A stretch of DNA of 64,000 nucleotides from Epiperipatus broadwayi (taxonomy: Eukaryota; Onychophora; Udeonychophora; Euonychophora; Peripatidae). The position numbers and the translations under genes were made by a program. This document shows, piece by piece, positions 33,000 to 44,573 of this stretch. Numbering within the stretch: position 1 is the stretch's first letter; each line of letters starts with the position of its first letter. Where the stretch lies: positions 2,788,001 through 2,852,000 of the forward strand of contig JAQFVV010006199.1 in assembly GCA_028023455.1 (NCBI GenBank), given 5' to 3'. Below the pieces are notes generated by a model. It did not search any database. It was given only the letters and a program-made list of their open reading frames with translations, and had not been told where the DNA came from.

Positions 33000-34080
33000 G
33001 GGATCCTAGTGAAGGACAATGGAAAGAAAACCAGAGATATTCTACAGAGTGGAATCCAAGGAGGCAGGAAAATGGATGACAAAGATTGGAGACGAAATGG
33101 AAGTGTCCATAGACCGAGAATGTAGGGATCAAAATCCGTATCCCAGAGGAGGCAGATATGAGGTCAATAGAGAAAGGCAACCTCCAGATAAAATACAAAC
33201 ACCATCACAAAGAAAGGACAGATTCACTGATACCAGATTGGAAATGGAATTGGATCATGAAAAATGGATTTATGAAATTGGGAAATATTGATCATGAAAA
33301 TATAAAGAAGAATGAGTCAGTAAATGGCCAAACAGTATAAAGGACTTTATCCAAACTAAGACAAATCATCAGATAGATAGTAGAGTGAGATCGTAGATAG
33401 AGGCTGAAGGTGTGTAGGTATAGATATTTGTAGGTGGATCTTAGCAGTATATGGTGAGCCTTCTCTGTTATGCATTCATGTGTGTTCTGTGGTCACCAGA
33501 TCTTATTATATAGAGAAAACAGGGACAGAGATCCCCTTCTCATAATGACTCACATGATTAAGATTTCCAGTTAGATATGTGACACATATCGTGAGTCAAT
33601 GGATTAGAAACCAATATATGGGGAAAGAACCCCTTTTAAAAAAAACAAATATACAAGCTATCAGTAAATATTCTGAGCTCATGGATGAGCTGGATAAAAA
33701 TGCCAGCCTCCCAATCCACCTCGGGATAGTGACCGGTGTTGTCACTTAGAGGGTTATCATTTGTAAAATGTGAGGTATGGACAGGTTTAATCGAGTCACA
33801 GAGATATCCTGTGGACTCGAACCTATATATACAAGTACGAGACAGAAATAAAACTCATGTATTGTTTATAGCAAGATTAAATCGGTTTAGTAATACTGGT
33901 TGGGTCGTCAGAGTAGGAATGTAATTTGCCTGGTCATGTCTCTAAGGAATAATCTCATCACTAAGTCATAGGAGTACATAGATATGACAAGGTTCTGACA
34001 GTAGTTAGGAGCATCTAGCTTTTAATGCATTAAATTAATATTTTTTAAGAAAAAAATTTTAAAGGAGGAGAACGGTGTAA
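33000..34080 (+). other. 3' internal region of the gag-only element, no pol
   Basis: A basic, R/K/P-rich frame at 33019-33291 may be the end of gag; no CCHC knuckle is visible. From about 33300 to 34060 there is no element enzyme in any frame. The final 20 bases are the polypurine tract. Confidence 0.6.
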
Positions 34081-35717
34081 TGTGATGATCGCACATACTG
34101 CAATCACACATATATATATATATTTAACATTTAAATAATATTAAATAGTGTGTTTTAAAATACTAGCAAAAGAATTTAAAACTTATGAAGAAGAAATGTT
34201 TTAACTAATAAGAGAGAGGGAAATAGAATCGAAAAGATTCTTATCTTTTACCCTCCAAAGTCAAGATTTTGAGAAATAAAAAATAGTTAAAGTTAGAAAT
34301 ATTGAAATTGTATATTAATAAAATTAATAGTGATAAAGAAATAGAAATGAAATACGAACTAAAATATGATTTAGAAGAAAGGGTAAAGTTAAAAGCCTTA
34401 AACAGAGCAAAAATAGAAATTTAAAACATGGCCAAAAGATAAGGATCTGGGTTATAAAAGTACACATTTGACGATAAACGAAATGCGTGTATGGAGTATG
34501 TATGAAGTATGATAAAGACAGCAATAATTAATGCTTGTAAAAATGGGGAAAAAACATTTTATTAAAAATCTGTTTAATTAAAAAGAGAAAAAAAAAGAAA
34601 TAAATGTACAGAATGTACAGAGTGCTATGAAATTATGTAAAAGTAAATCTATAGAAATGGCCAAAGGTGTAGTAAGAAAAGGAAAGGTGTGAATAAAAGC
34701 TAAAAACAAAGGATCAAAAGAATAAAGGACTGTGGAATTTTTTAATTAAAAATGATTAGTAGAGTTGGAGACTTTTTGTCAAGATTTTTGTGGAAACACT
34801 GCTCCGATAATAAGCAGCCACAATTAACAAGATATGATTTCTAACATCGGTGACTCATCAATAATGGCTGGCTAAGGGCCATCATGATCACTTGCCGATT
34901 CAAACTCCCCATGCTCTAAAGGTTCCCGTCTACATGTAACAACTACCGACATAGTGCCTGATGGAGGGTTCGTTTTGCCTTGTCCTTGATGTCCTAAATA
35001 CGGAGGAGTTCCCACAACCAAAATCTAACCTAAGAGCAACCGTTCCCTGCTAAAGAAGTGGAGGAATTCCACATGGCGGTCAGCAAAACTTCAAGTTACT
35101 TCAGAGACTCAATAAACCTAGGTAAAATATGTATACTACATTTTATACTTACATGTGCACATACCTTTAATTTAGACAATGGCCAAATTCTTACTTTGAA
35201 TGATAGACATTCTTTAACTTTTTTATATATACACAGAGTGAGGATTATAAATGTACAATCATTTATAGGATCTTTTTATTTTATTTTTACTCGTAGCATT
35301 ATAGCAAATAATCTGTTTTATTGTGTGTAAATGATTTAAAGTATTTCTTTTATTGTTTAATTTATTGTATTAAATATTTTTTGATTTAAATCTGTTTCGT
35401 CTCATTCTTCACCACTCCAAAAAGTAATAAAGTCGTAGGGTTTGGGAAATAACACGTGAAGCTAGTGGTGCAGTATTTTGATCCCAATAAAATTTATAAA
35501 TATCCAAGCGCTATAACTCTGTAAATCTTACAGCAGTCGAGAGACAGTTGATCGGGAAAAATAACAGGTTCGGTCAAGTACGGATATAGACTTGTTTATG
35601 TCCGTATGTTCTCTCTGCTTGCAGTAGCGGAAGGTGGACAATCTTGAATTTTAAGAATTCCCCATTATATATTAATAAAAGGGAAGTTAAGCTTTTGATC
35701 GTCGTGTTTCCGTTACA
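34081..35717 (+). repeat. 3' LTR (1,637 bp)
   Basis: Same ends as the 5' LTR. Lacks the retrozyme-like insert. Carries an extra TA run near its start. Confidence 0.88.
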
Positions 35718-35889
35718 ATATATATATATATGTCAAAAAGTACATGGTGTAGATTTCTCACATTCGATCTTGACCACTTCAATAAGTATGTTTAATTTGT
35801 TTGTATATATATATATATATAAACTGATATATACTCTTTTTTACTGGCAACAAAGACAATTCTCTCACTTTCTCTCTATCCATGATCTT

Positions 35890-36000
35890 TGTAAAGTAAT
35901 AATATGTCCTGCATGCTTTGATACAGTAATAGAGAGGCAGACTGGAGTTCAAGATTGGTTTGCAGCTCCACTCCATTTCTGAGGCTTGAATTTCTTACCT
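35890..36000 (+). repeat. Possible LINE 3'-end fragment (weak)
   Basis: The 17-base block TTCAAGATTGGTTTGCA is shared with the LINE fragment at 42776. In one frame it reads FKIGL.LHS, like the SRIGLxSH finger at the C-terminus of many LINE reverse transcriptases. Too short to be sure. Confidence 0.35.
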
Positions 36001-36837
36001 ACACCTGAGCAATCAAGATTCAATTTTTTTATAAAATAATCTTCAAATGCACTTAGTATAAGAATGCTTTACAAATTCAACTTTTTAGAGCCATTTTAAT
36101 AAATTTGCAAACAACACCCTTTACCAATGTAATAAATACTTAGATAAAAATAAATCCATTTTCATTTGTTCTCCAAGATCTTATATGAGTAGTAAATGAA
36201 TTGATATTTTATAAAAGTGATTGGCCTATTATCTATATAAGGATTTGAAGATCAGATGAATATGGATTCATTTTACATATGATAAGTGAATACCAAGAAA
36301 TTATTTATAAGTTCATTAAAATAACTCTAGAAAGTCTAGCTTGTGAGGAATTTTTATAAATATACATGTGCAAATATTTACTTCATAAATGTTATATATT
36401 CTCAATATTACATAGCTCATAGTCATTGTTTGTTTGGGAGGATAATAAAATTAATAGGGTATATATCTATAAGGAACCATAAATAATTGCTCTTACACTT
36501 CAAACATATGGTTATTGAACAATAAAATTTGAGTGGAAAATCTGAAATTTTCAGACACCTACATGTCTTCAAACCCAGCTATCCAATTCAAATAGCTAAA
36601 TGGGGCTGAGAGATCTTCAGCCAAACCATATATTAGTAGTCTTAGCAATATAACATCACATAAGACTTAAAGCAGAGACTATAAATAGTCAAATAAAAAA
36701 TAGACATAGATCACATGGCCCCATTCTCTTAAGCTTGTATGATATAAACAATGAGCATTGCCAATTTCTCAACAAGCTTTGTGATAAATGCTTAGCCAGA
36801 GAAAGCATTGAAAATATCTGTCAGGAACCTCCCCCAA

Positions 36838-36881
36838 ATCTCTGACCAATGGTTTCGTGCTTTGGCACTCCTCAGAGAGAC
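36838..36881 (-). ncRNA. Hammerhead ribozyme motif, type I (array B, copy 1), intact core with helix I covariation
   Basis: On the minus strand: GTCTCT, CTGAGGA, GTGC-CAAA-GCAC, GAAA, helix III ACC-ATT-GGT, TC, AGAGAT. Compared with array A (ACCTCT with AGAGGT), the C-G pair in helix I is replaced by T-A on both sides, and the outermost pair is a G-T wobble. Pairing is thus kept through a double change. All core bases are present. Confidence 0.85.
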
Positions 36882-37133
36882 ATTAGGGTAGCTTCAGGCA
36901 TGTCATGTGATCTACGACTATTTTTTATTTGACTATTTATAGTCTCTGCTTTAAGTCTTATGCAATGTTATATTGCTAAGACTACTAATATATGATTTGG
37001 GTGAAGATCTTTCAGCCCCATATAGCTATTTAAGTTGGATAGCTGGATTTGAAGACATGTAGGTGTCTGAAAATTTCAGATTTTCCACTCAAATTTTATT
37101 GTTTAGAGATCTAGTGTCTGAAGCTACCCTGGT

Positions 37134-37177
37134 GCCTCTTTAAGGAGTGCCAAAGCATGAAACCATTGGTCAGAGGT
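37134..37177 (+). ncRNA. Hammerhead motif (array B, copy 2), core box mutated
   Basis: GCCTCT, then TTAAGGA in place of CTGAGGA (two core changes), helix II GTGC-CAAA-GCAT (one G-T wobble), GAAA, ACC-ATT-GGT, TC, AGAGGT. The stems survive but the core changes should abolish cleavage. Confidence 0.75.
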
Positions 37178-37515
37178 TTGGGGGAGGTTCCTGACAGAGA
37201 TATTTTAAATGCTTTCTCTGGTTAAGCATTTTTCACAAAGTTTGTTGAGCAATTGGCAATGCTCATTGTTTATATCTTACAAGCTTAAAAGAATGGGGTC
37301 ATGTGATCTAGGATTATTTTTTTATTTGACTATTTATAGTCTCTGCTTTAATGTCTTATGAGATGTTATATTGCTAAGACTACTAACATGTGGTTTGGCT
37401 GAAGATTTCTCAGCCTCATATAACTATTTGAGTTGGATAGCTAGGTTTGAAGACATGTAGATGTCTGAAAATTTCAGATTTTCTACTCAAATTTTATTGT
37501 TTATATGATTATTGA

Positions 37516-38650
37516 CATTAGAAAATATATTACAAAATATTTATTTCAATGTCTGCAACCATATATATGAAGTATAAGAATAACAATTGTGGTTTCTAAA
37601 AAAATATAAGATCTTGTACATAAATAGAAGATGCTGAATGTTTAAATTAAAAAAAAGAGAGAGATGGTCATAAATTTATAAATAATAATGTTTATAATTA
37701 AAAAATGTAATTTTTATCCTAGTAAAAAGTAATTCCTAATCATTTGTATATCTAATGAAAAGCTACTTTATCACTGAGTGCCTATTTGAAAAATGACATT
37801 TGTATGATGGAAATTTGTGTGAATATACATTTATTATTACTTTTGATATTATTTTCAACAATATTTTCAAATTTTGTGTACAAATGAATTTTCTTCTTTT
37901 TACTAAAGACTATGACTGAGTTTATTAGTAGAAAATCCAGCTTTCAGAAAACTGTGTTTAAAGTTAATAATAAAGATATTATTAGAACAAAAAGTTGCTA
38001 ATATAGCTGGAAAAAAACCCAATACTGATTAGACATTTGTCTCAGTCCTCAATAATTCTAATATTAAAAAAAATCTTTAATTATTTTAATTCTAATAACT
38101 GTTCTAATAAGCAAAATAAAAAAATTAACAATTATAGTCATTCTTTTTATTTTAAAAAACCTTAATGTTTAGGCAAGCTTGCATAATGTAGATTAAGCTA
38201 ATAATGAAATTAAAACTTCTAAAGCTTTCTTCCAATACACATAGTATTCTTTAGGGGCCAAACAAACTGACTACCAACATTATTCTTATCTTCCTAAAAA
38301 AATAATTTTAAAAATATAATTAATCTCACTTAACTATTCAGAAATCTGTCTTTATATATTGTAAAAATTGTTACTGACTATGATCCTAAAGATGGATTCA
38401 TTAATGTCACTATGCCATAATAGAGAAAAAACTTTAAAAAATCAATTATTTTGTTGAACATATGGACAATCTTATGGTAGCAACAATTACACAACAGCAA
38501 CAACAACATTATAATGATAATTGGGAATTTGGTTGCACAGTTCTTTTAAAGATTCAAAGAATTTCAATTATCATTCAAACAAGTTATCATTTTACTGAAG
38601 AATATAAATAATTTTATATAGATATACAGAATACTTTTAAATAAATAAAA
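37516..38650. other. Intron 1 sequence, nothing recognised
   Basis: Plain AT-rich DNA between array B and a LINE remnant. Confidence 0.5.
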
Positions 38651-38659
38651 CATTTTTAT

Positions 38660-39830
38660 ATTGTAATGAAAGATTTTAATGCTAAAACTGGAAAATGTTT
38701 AAAAGATAATATAGCTATGGAAATAGAAAAGAGAGGACGTATACAATTTGAGAAGAGAAAAACCTTTATTTTAATTGGAAAAATTCCCAAGAAAACAGAC
38801 ATAATAACAATCAAATAAAGGCACAAGAAAATTACATTACATTTCAGGTAATAGAAAGAATTTATTTTAAGATTACAACCTGCTTTTTAGATTTACTACA
38901 GGAAGTAATAGTTGAAATATATAGAAATGAAAGATATAAAGACATAGTATTAGCAATCAATATTCTTAATATTCAGAAATACTTCAAATAAATTTAAATT
39001 AGAATTTATAAATCATTTAAAGATATTAAGAGATTTTGAAGTTATCTCAGATTTAAATGAAATTAATAAGATGATATCAGTTACTGTGACAAAAATATGT
39101 AGTTATATAGATATTGACAAAACGAAAAAACCCTGCAATTTACCAATAAGTTTACTACTGAGACAAGATAGTTTTCACAGAATAATAAGAAAAAGAAAAT
39201 AGTTAAAAAAAAAAAATGAATATCTGGAATTCTGTTGAATAGTATAAAAGAAAGTTAATGATGATTCTATGAAATAGCAAGGAAAATTATAGAAGAAATA
39301 AATAATTTAAAAATATAAAATATCATCTTGATATTAAAAAAAAATTTCAAAAATAGAAAAAAAAATAGCATGACTATTGAAAATAAGGATGTCATCTTAA
39401 AATGTTTAGAAGGATTTTAAAATAACAATAAAATAATACAAAATACAAAAGCAAAGCACTCATCATTTGAAATACCTGATTATGAAAAATGAGTCAAGAA
39501 AAGCAATCAAAAACTGTTAGTAAATGACTTGGAAAAATGCAATAGAAATATAAAAAAAGTGAAATATATTTTAGAAATTACAGTTATCAGTTTTCTATTA
39601 GTTATTTATAGTAAATAGCTTTTCTAAGATTATTGTAGATCATCTACAGATAACTGTGAAATCTAATCAATAAAAATAACAAAGATTACATTTAAAAATG
39701 ATTATGATGTAGTAAATATTCAAATAATTTATAGAAAGTATCAGTACGTAGAAGTTATTATTTTTGTAATGGATTGGTAGATTATGAAAAGGTATTTGGC
39801 TTTACAAGCATTTTTGTTGTAACTAAAACT
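38660..39830 (+). pseudogene. LINE remnant: APE-type endonuclease and start of reverse transcriptase
   Basis: DFNAKTGKC at about 38675 matches the GDFNAKxG motif of the APE endonuclease of LINEs. EKRGRIQFEK follows, like the RGxxLxxFxxxN segment. At about 39140-39210 comes a basic linker (TKKPCNLP, LLRQDSF, RIIRKRK), and at 39770 VDYEKVFGF matches the (V/I)DYEKAFD motif of the reverse transcriptase palm. Many stops and frameshifts. Old fragment. Confidence 0.65.
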
Positions 39831-39973
39831 TTTTATTATGATCTTTTATATATAAAATATTCAATAAAATTGTTTTCTTTTTTTTTCTTTACAAGCATTT
39901 TTGTTGTAACTAAAACTTTTTATTATGATCTTTTATATACAAAATATTCAATAAAATTGTTTTCTTTTTTTTT
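39800..39973 (+). repeat. 87-bp tandem duplication
   Basis: CTTTACAAGCATTTTTGTTG starts both copies, at 39800 and 39887. The copies differ at only a base or two (TATATA against TATACA). It begins inside the LINE remnant just after the DYEKVF motif. Recent duplication. Confidence 0.92.
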
Positions 39974-41013
39974 CTTTTTAAAAACTTTTTATATATGAAA
40001 GATTATTTGGAATTATATTTTTAAGAAGAAAAGGCATTTATTATTATTAATTTCTTATTAATTATAATGATGATAATTAAAAAATTTTTTCTCATCATCA
40101 TGATATAGACCCAGGTTATTGCAAAATTTGGATGAATATAACAATAGTAATTAAATTACATGTAATGTTCCTTAGTCAAAGATTAAGGAGCATTGTGCCA
40201 TTATATGCAAACTATATGCCACCTAAACTTCAACAGTCTATTGCTTTAAGGAGAAACCAGGAAAACATTGTCCAATGCTGCCCATTAAACAAAGAAAATA
40301 AATGCATGTTAGTGAAGATGGTTGCAGAATCAAGACCAACATGGTAGAAGCATTGCCAGACATAGCTGTTTGTACATACTGAATCCATTAAAAGTCTACC
40401 AATACCTGAATTCAGAAAGTGAAACTTTTTGTGAGGAAAAGGGTAATATGTATGATCTTTGAATATCTCCTATATTTAATTTATACTGAAAATATTTTAT
40501 AATTAGTATGATTAATTTTACATATAAGTAAATCCTTTATAAATTAGTATGGAAAAAGGATTGCTATTTTTTATTAGTCTCACCACAGTGTAGTTGGCAT
40601 AAATCTAAAAAGAAAAATATTTTTTAAAAAGTAATTAGCTTATTGTTGCAAACCCTTGCCAAGCTCTTAAAACTTAGTACTTTAAAATCAGAAGTAATGG
40701 TTGTCATTTCCGCTAGTTGTAAATATAGAAATTGTAAAAATAATAATTTAACGGTTAATATGAATAATACTGATTAGTGATCTTTGGATAGTATAAAACA
40801 GACTGCATATACAGATTAAATTAAATAAGATTGTCTTTTCAATAGTTAACAGTTTTAAACAAAATACACTCCAGCCTTAGAATAAGCAAGCATAGAAAGA
40901 ATAATGGAGAGATTAAATTTACTTGAGTTGATATACTTTTATTTCCAGTTATTTTACCTATATATAATGCTCATTAATATGTATAATATTGTTTATTCAT
41001 AAATGCATGTGAT

Positions 41014-41231
41014 ACCATTTGTATCTGCTGGTCACTCACAGTCATTAACTCCCTTTGAACAGTAGTACGCAGTAGATGGACATACTTATTCTATATCACA
41101 TGCCTCATTTATCTATTTTCTTTGAGTGATATCATTGGGTCTGCCGGTTACTCACACTTAGCACCCTTGCTTTGAATAGTAGTATGTGGTAGATGGAGAT
41201 ATCTACCATATATTATATGCTTTGTGTTATG
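41014..41231 (+). repeat. Diverged tandem duplication, period about 117 bp
   Basis: TCTGCTGGTCACTCACA at 41024 and TCTGCCGGTTACTCACA at 41140 begin parallel stretches that continue through CTTTGAACAGTAGTACG / CTTTGAATAGTAGTATG and GTAGATGGA. Located about 300 bp downstream of methyltransferase exon 1 (in intron 1). Confidence 0.8.
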
Positions 41232-41538
41232 TACTTTTGGTTCATAAATGACTTTAATGCAGATGCTGTTTCCTGCCTCTTACATCTACTTAGTTAATGT
41301 TTAGTTATTTACCTGTATTATAGCCTGAAAGCATTTATGTTAGACCAAGTCCATAGTATAGCTTATTGATTGATTTTAGTGTATCTTCAAATTGTAAAAT
41401 TATTAAGCCTTAAAACTGTATGTTATTTTATGATCGCAAATGTTAATTTTTAATAAAATTTATATCATTTAAAATAAATTATTTTCAAATTTTTATTTTA
41501 CTATTACTGAATTTCATTCACGTAAACTTAAAATTTAC

Positions 41539-41664
41539 CTTTTCTTTTAAAAATCCTAGTATTTTATTTATTAGTTCTAGCGGTGGAGTTGGGCGAAAAC
41601 GCTGATAATTAGAAGCTTGTTCTGGATTTTCGAAATAACTGTGTGTTGTAGAATCATCTGCCAT
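41539..41664 (-). CDS. Class I SAM-dependent methyltransferase, exon 1 (start codon)
   Basis: The minus strand gives ATG at 41664 and 42 codons: MADDSTTHSYFENPEQASNY, then QRFRPTPPLELINKIL and GFLKEK, followed by a GTAAAT donor. The pattern F-x-x-PEQAxxYQxFRPxPPxEL is the N-terminal signature of the small methyltransferase family that includes DDB_G0268948-type proteins. The exon ends in phase 0 and exon 2 (6789) begins in phase 0 with LQPPFKQAVDVGCGSG, which is the expected next segment. The upstream sequence holds poly-T tracts and no upstream in-frame ATG. The host promoter should lie at about 41700-42000; no firm core element was found. Confidence 0.88.
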
Positions 41665-42200
41665 TTTTTTTTTTTTAATTTTACGGATAATTTTTAAAAA
41701 TGTGTAAAATAAATACCAAGTCTTTTTTTTTTTTTAAGATTAAAAGTTAGTGCTTTGTTTAACTACTAGATGGCCACAAATTTAAATCCGGCTTTATTTA
41801 AAACAAAATCTTCTTGACATATATGGAATAATTAATTACCACAACCATGTAGTATAACTTTAAGCAACTGGATTTTATTGAGATAGAAAAAAAAAATACT
41901 GTATTTATTCTAAATTTCTAATATTTTTATCAGTAAAAATATAACGGAAATACATTATAAATGTATCCGGGTTATGAAAAATTACCACCGGAGATTACAA
42001 TGTGTAGTAGGAGAAATGTCGTATGATATTATATTTTTCGAATTATTATCTTAATAAATTTTACTTTTTATCAGCATGATGCTGAAAAAAAAAAATAGAA
42101 TATGTATTTATATAATTTTGTTATATGTATATTTAATTTTGTTATATGTATATTTAACTTAAATATGACCTTCCATATTTTTATTTTAAAGGTGCTTGCC
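41665..42200 (-). promoter_or_regulatory. Presumed 5' UTR and promoter region of the methyltransferase gene
   Basis: This follows only from its position immediately upstream of the start codon. Two T-tracts (41663-41676, 41721-41735 on the plus strand) are present. No TATA box or initiator can be asserted in such AT-rich sequence. Confidence 0.3.
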
Positions 42201-42579
42201 ACCGAAGACAATTGACGAAATTAGACATCAATTACTACAGCTGAGTAATAATATTTGATCATTGTGTGTGTTCCTACTCTTTTAACACTATCCTATTTTT
42301 TCATACATTAACCCAAAAAGTGACGCAATATAAAGGCTTTCGAAATGTTTTATTTAAGGATGCTCTGTAAATTTTTAAGAATATAATGGTAAGCACATAT
42401 TTTTCAATCTATTGGATATGATTCTATGGAGTCCATTATTGCAAAGTCGTATCTTCGTTAGATTGACATGTAAGAGGAATAAAAAATGCAATACTTCCTA
42501 AAAGGATGTTTTATGATGAACTTTAGCTTTATTATTTTTTTTGTGGGAGAGATAAATCCCGTCAACATTATAAGGATGA

Positions 42580-42870
42580 TCACAATGACATTTTAAAGAA
42601 GCTTGATATTATTTCCATTGGGAAGATATTACAGAGGATAGAAGGAGAGCTACAATTAAGCAGGATGTCGAAATATTTTAGGAATAAAAGTTTTCTACTG
42701 AAGAAATTAAAAGAGCATCTCAGGATATTAAACAGAAAAATAGACCAGCGTGTTTCCTGTGGACATATTTGTGATTCAAGATTGGTTTGCATAGTCACTG
42801 CAAAACTCACTTCTAGACTTGCTTTTTTTCGTCTTGGAGTTGAAATGTCTACATTCATTTATGAATGACT
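42580..42870 (+). pseudogene. LINE 3' end: C-terminal reverse transcriptase tail and zinc finger remnant
   Basis: In shifting frames: DRRRATIKQDVEIF, then STEEIKRASQDIKQKNRP, then SCGHICDSR. This follows the order DRxxWRxxVKxGxxxFE, a basic K/R-A-x-K stretch, and a C-x-x-C...SRIGLxSHxxxH finger found at the end of many LINE-encoded reverse transcriptases. One base is missing within the finger. Confidence 0.6.
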
Positions 42871-43689
42871 GCCTATATGTATGTATATGTGCTAGTCAGT
42901 GAACACACTATCCATATAATAATGTAAAAAAGGAAAAAATAATTGACAGGTTTCATATTTTTTGATAAAAATCAAACAAAAAAGAAAATAGTATTTGAAA
43001 AAATGAAAGCAATACCATTTATTTAGTACACATTTGAAAATAATATATTTAGTGAACAAATGATTGAAAAACGAATATTTTCAGTAAGTATGATGAGCAC
43101 ATATATTTCAGAAAAAAATAATTAGCAACTAAAGATAAAGTAATTTTATATTAAATTATAAATCCAACAAACAGCAATACAAAAAATAAAATATCTATAA
43201 GAAAATAATAGATGGCAATAAATCTATAAGATATTGAAATTCAAATTTTTTGTGTTTGCTTTGCCATAAATTTAATTTTTTCTAGAATATTTGAAATCAT
43301 AATTATTGAAAATATTTGTTTTTCAAGCATTGTTTATTCTGCAAATATATTTTTATGTTATTAAATATTTTGATGTTGTTTATTTTTCATGAAAAAAAAC
43401 AAAACAAACACATCAATTAGTATTTTTTGTCTAGATTATTGTATGGTTGATGATTGCATCACAGAATAGAGCATATATGCAACTAATAGCATGCGAAATA
43501 AAATTTATCATTCTTAAATATTAATTTACTCTTTTAAGATATTAAAGATTAATATATAAAACTACAGTTATTAGAATATTGATAAAAGTAGTTCAGTTGT
43601 TTGATATTTAAACCACTAAACATCACATTTTGCTTATTATACATGGACTGTATTGTAAATTCCTTGTATGTGTAAATGTTTTATTTGAT

Positions 43690-44420
43690 GAATGTGTTAA
43701 ATCCGCACTTACAACTGTGCCAATGTTATATCTGCAAGTCATACTGTGCGGTCAGCAAATAACATTATACAATTCCCACGCTGTTCTTTTCCAACGAGTG
43801 CTCTCCAACAAATCGGTCTGCAACGAAGCTCTCCATGAATTGGTCTGCAATCTCTCCGCTGAATTGGTCTGCAACAAATGCTTCTACTCTGCAACTAATG
43901 CCTCTGCAACTAATGCTTCTACTCTGCAACGAATGCTTCTACTCTGCAACAAATGCTTCTACTCTGCAACTAATGCTTCTCAATATCTCCGCTGCGGTCT
44001 CCCCATCTCTGTGGGCTCTTTCAGCTACACCCATGGACTACATTTCCACTGGACGCTGGTCATTAACCGCCAGCACTGACACAAGATATCTCCACTGGTG
44101 TTAAACCGACGTCTACTCAAATACTGCCTACTCAATACTGCGTGACTACTCTCTACTGCTCTCTATGTTACACTGCTAGATGTTACCCAGTCTTCTTATC
44201 GCTCTCTGACAACTGCAACGATCAATCAATGCACTGACCAATAAGGTAACGTCTCTTATCTAGAAACATTTGTAATTAGCAAATATTTCTAGGAATTGTC
44301 GATCGCCATTACGTCAACGCACTAATTAAATTCCTCAGCTATCAGAGCGCGATCTAAAAACAGCCTTACGAATAATTCTAGTTTTTTCTGGAGTACACAA
44401 ACATGTCTGCCATTTTACAA
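43690..44420 (+). repeat. GC-richer, LTR-like island
   Basis: Clearly richer in C and G than its surroundings, with unusual CTC/CTG-rich wording and no convincing protein frame. It could be a solo LTR or satellite-derived block. No second copy exists in the window to fix its ends. Confidence 0.4.
43800..43985 (+). repeat. Minisatellite based on TCTGCAACTAATGCTTCTAC
   Basis: From about 43870, units of 15-21 bases (TCTGCAAC, A/C-A/G-AATGC, TTCTAC) repeat about six times. A looser version (CTCTCCA or GGTCTGCAAC with GAA/CAA) extends upstream to 43800. An open frame across it reads repeated CNKCFYSATNAS-like blocks, a result of the repeat. Confidence 0.88.
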
Positions 44421-44573
44421 AACACTACAGAATGTATATTTTAAAAAACTTAACTGTTAATTAATTGAATATACTGCTTGTAAAATTATAATAAGTGTTG
44501 ACTGAAGAAATGACTGAATTTTTGTACTTTAAAATTGCATATTATTTTAATGGAGCTGTGGTCATTATTTTTC

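Larger units (their letters stand above)
28537..35717 (+). mobile_element. Gag-only LTR retrotransposon with very long LTRs
   Basis: The 5' LTR is 28537-30367 and the 3' LTR 34081-35717. Both start TGTGATGATCGCACATACTG and end TTTCCGTTACA. Right after the 5' LTR comes TGGGAGCCAGTTCC, a plausible primer-binding site. Right before the 3' LTR comes a purine tract (AAAGGAGGAGAACGG). The 3.7-kb interior carries a gag frame and no protease, reverse transcriptase, RNase H or integrase. The LTRs match closely by eye apart from one 236-bp insertion and small indels, so integration is fairly recent. The element must depend on enzymes from another element. Confidence 0.88.
36519..37502 (+). mobile_element. 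Retrozyme-like array B, left part inverted
   Basis: A minus-strand part (36519-about 36895) is followed by plus-strand units to 37502. Unit content matches array A (CTTACAAGCTTAA, GACTATTTATAGTC, TATTGCTAAGACTACTA, GTTGGATAGCTGG). Both outer ends carry the same segment, ACTCAAATTTTATTGTT, in inverted orientation. Flanks ATATGGTTATTGA (36506-36518) and ATATGATTATTGA (37503-37515) form a 13-bp target duplication with one mismatch. Array B is diverged from array A by roughly 10-15% by eye, so the family has been active at more than one time. No protein frame. Confidence 0.8.

Noticed and set aside
40132-40347. 71-codon frame as an exon
   Set aside because: No recognised domain and no convincing splice sites on the plus strand; the methyltransferase gene runs on the opposite strand here.
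43630-44079. 149-codon frame with repeated CNKCFYSATNAS-like blocks
   Set aside because: The repetition comes from the CTGCAAC minisatellite; a second frame through the same units is also open. No signal of a real cysteine-rich protein.
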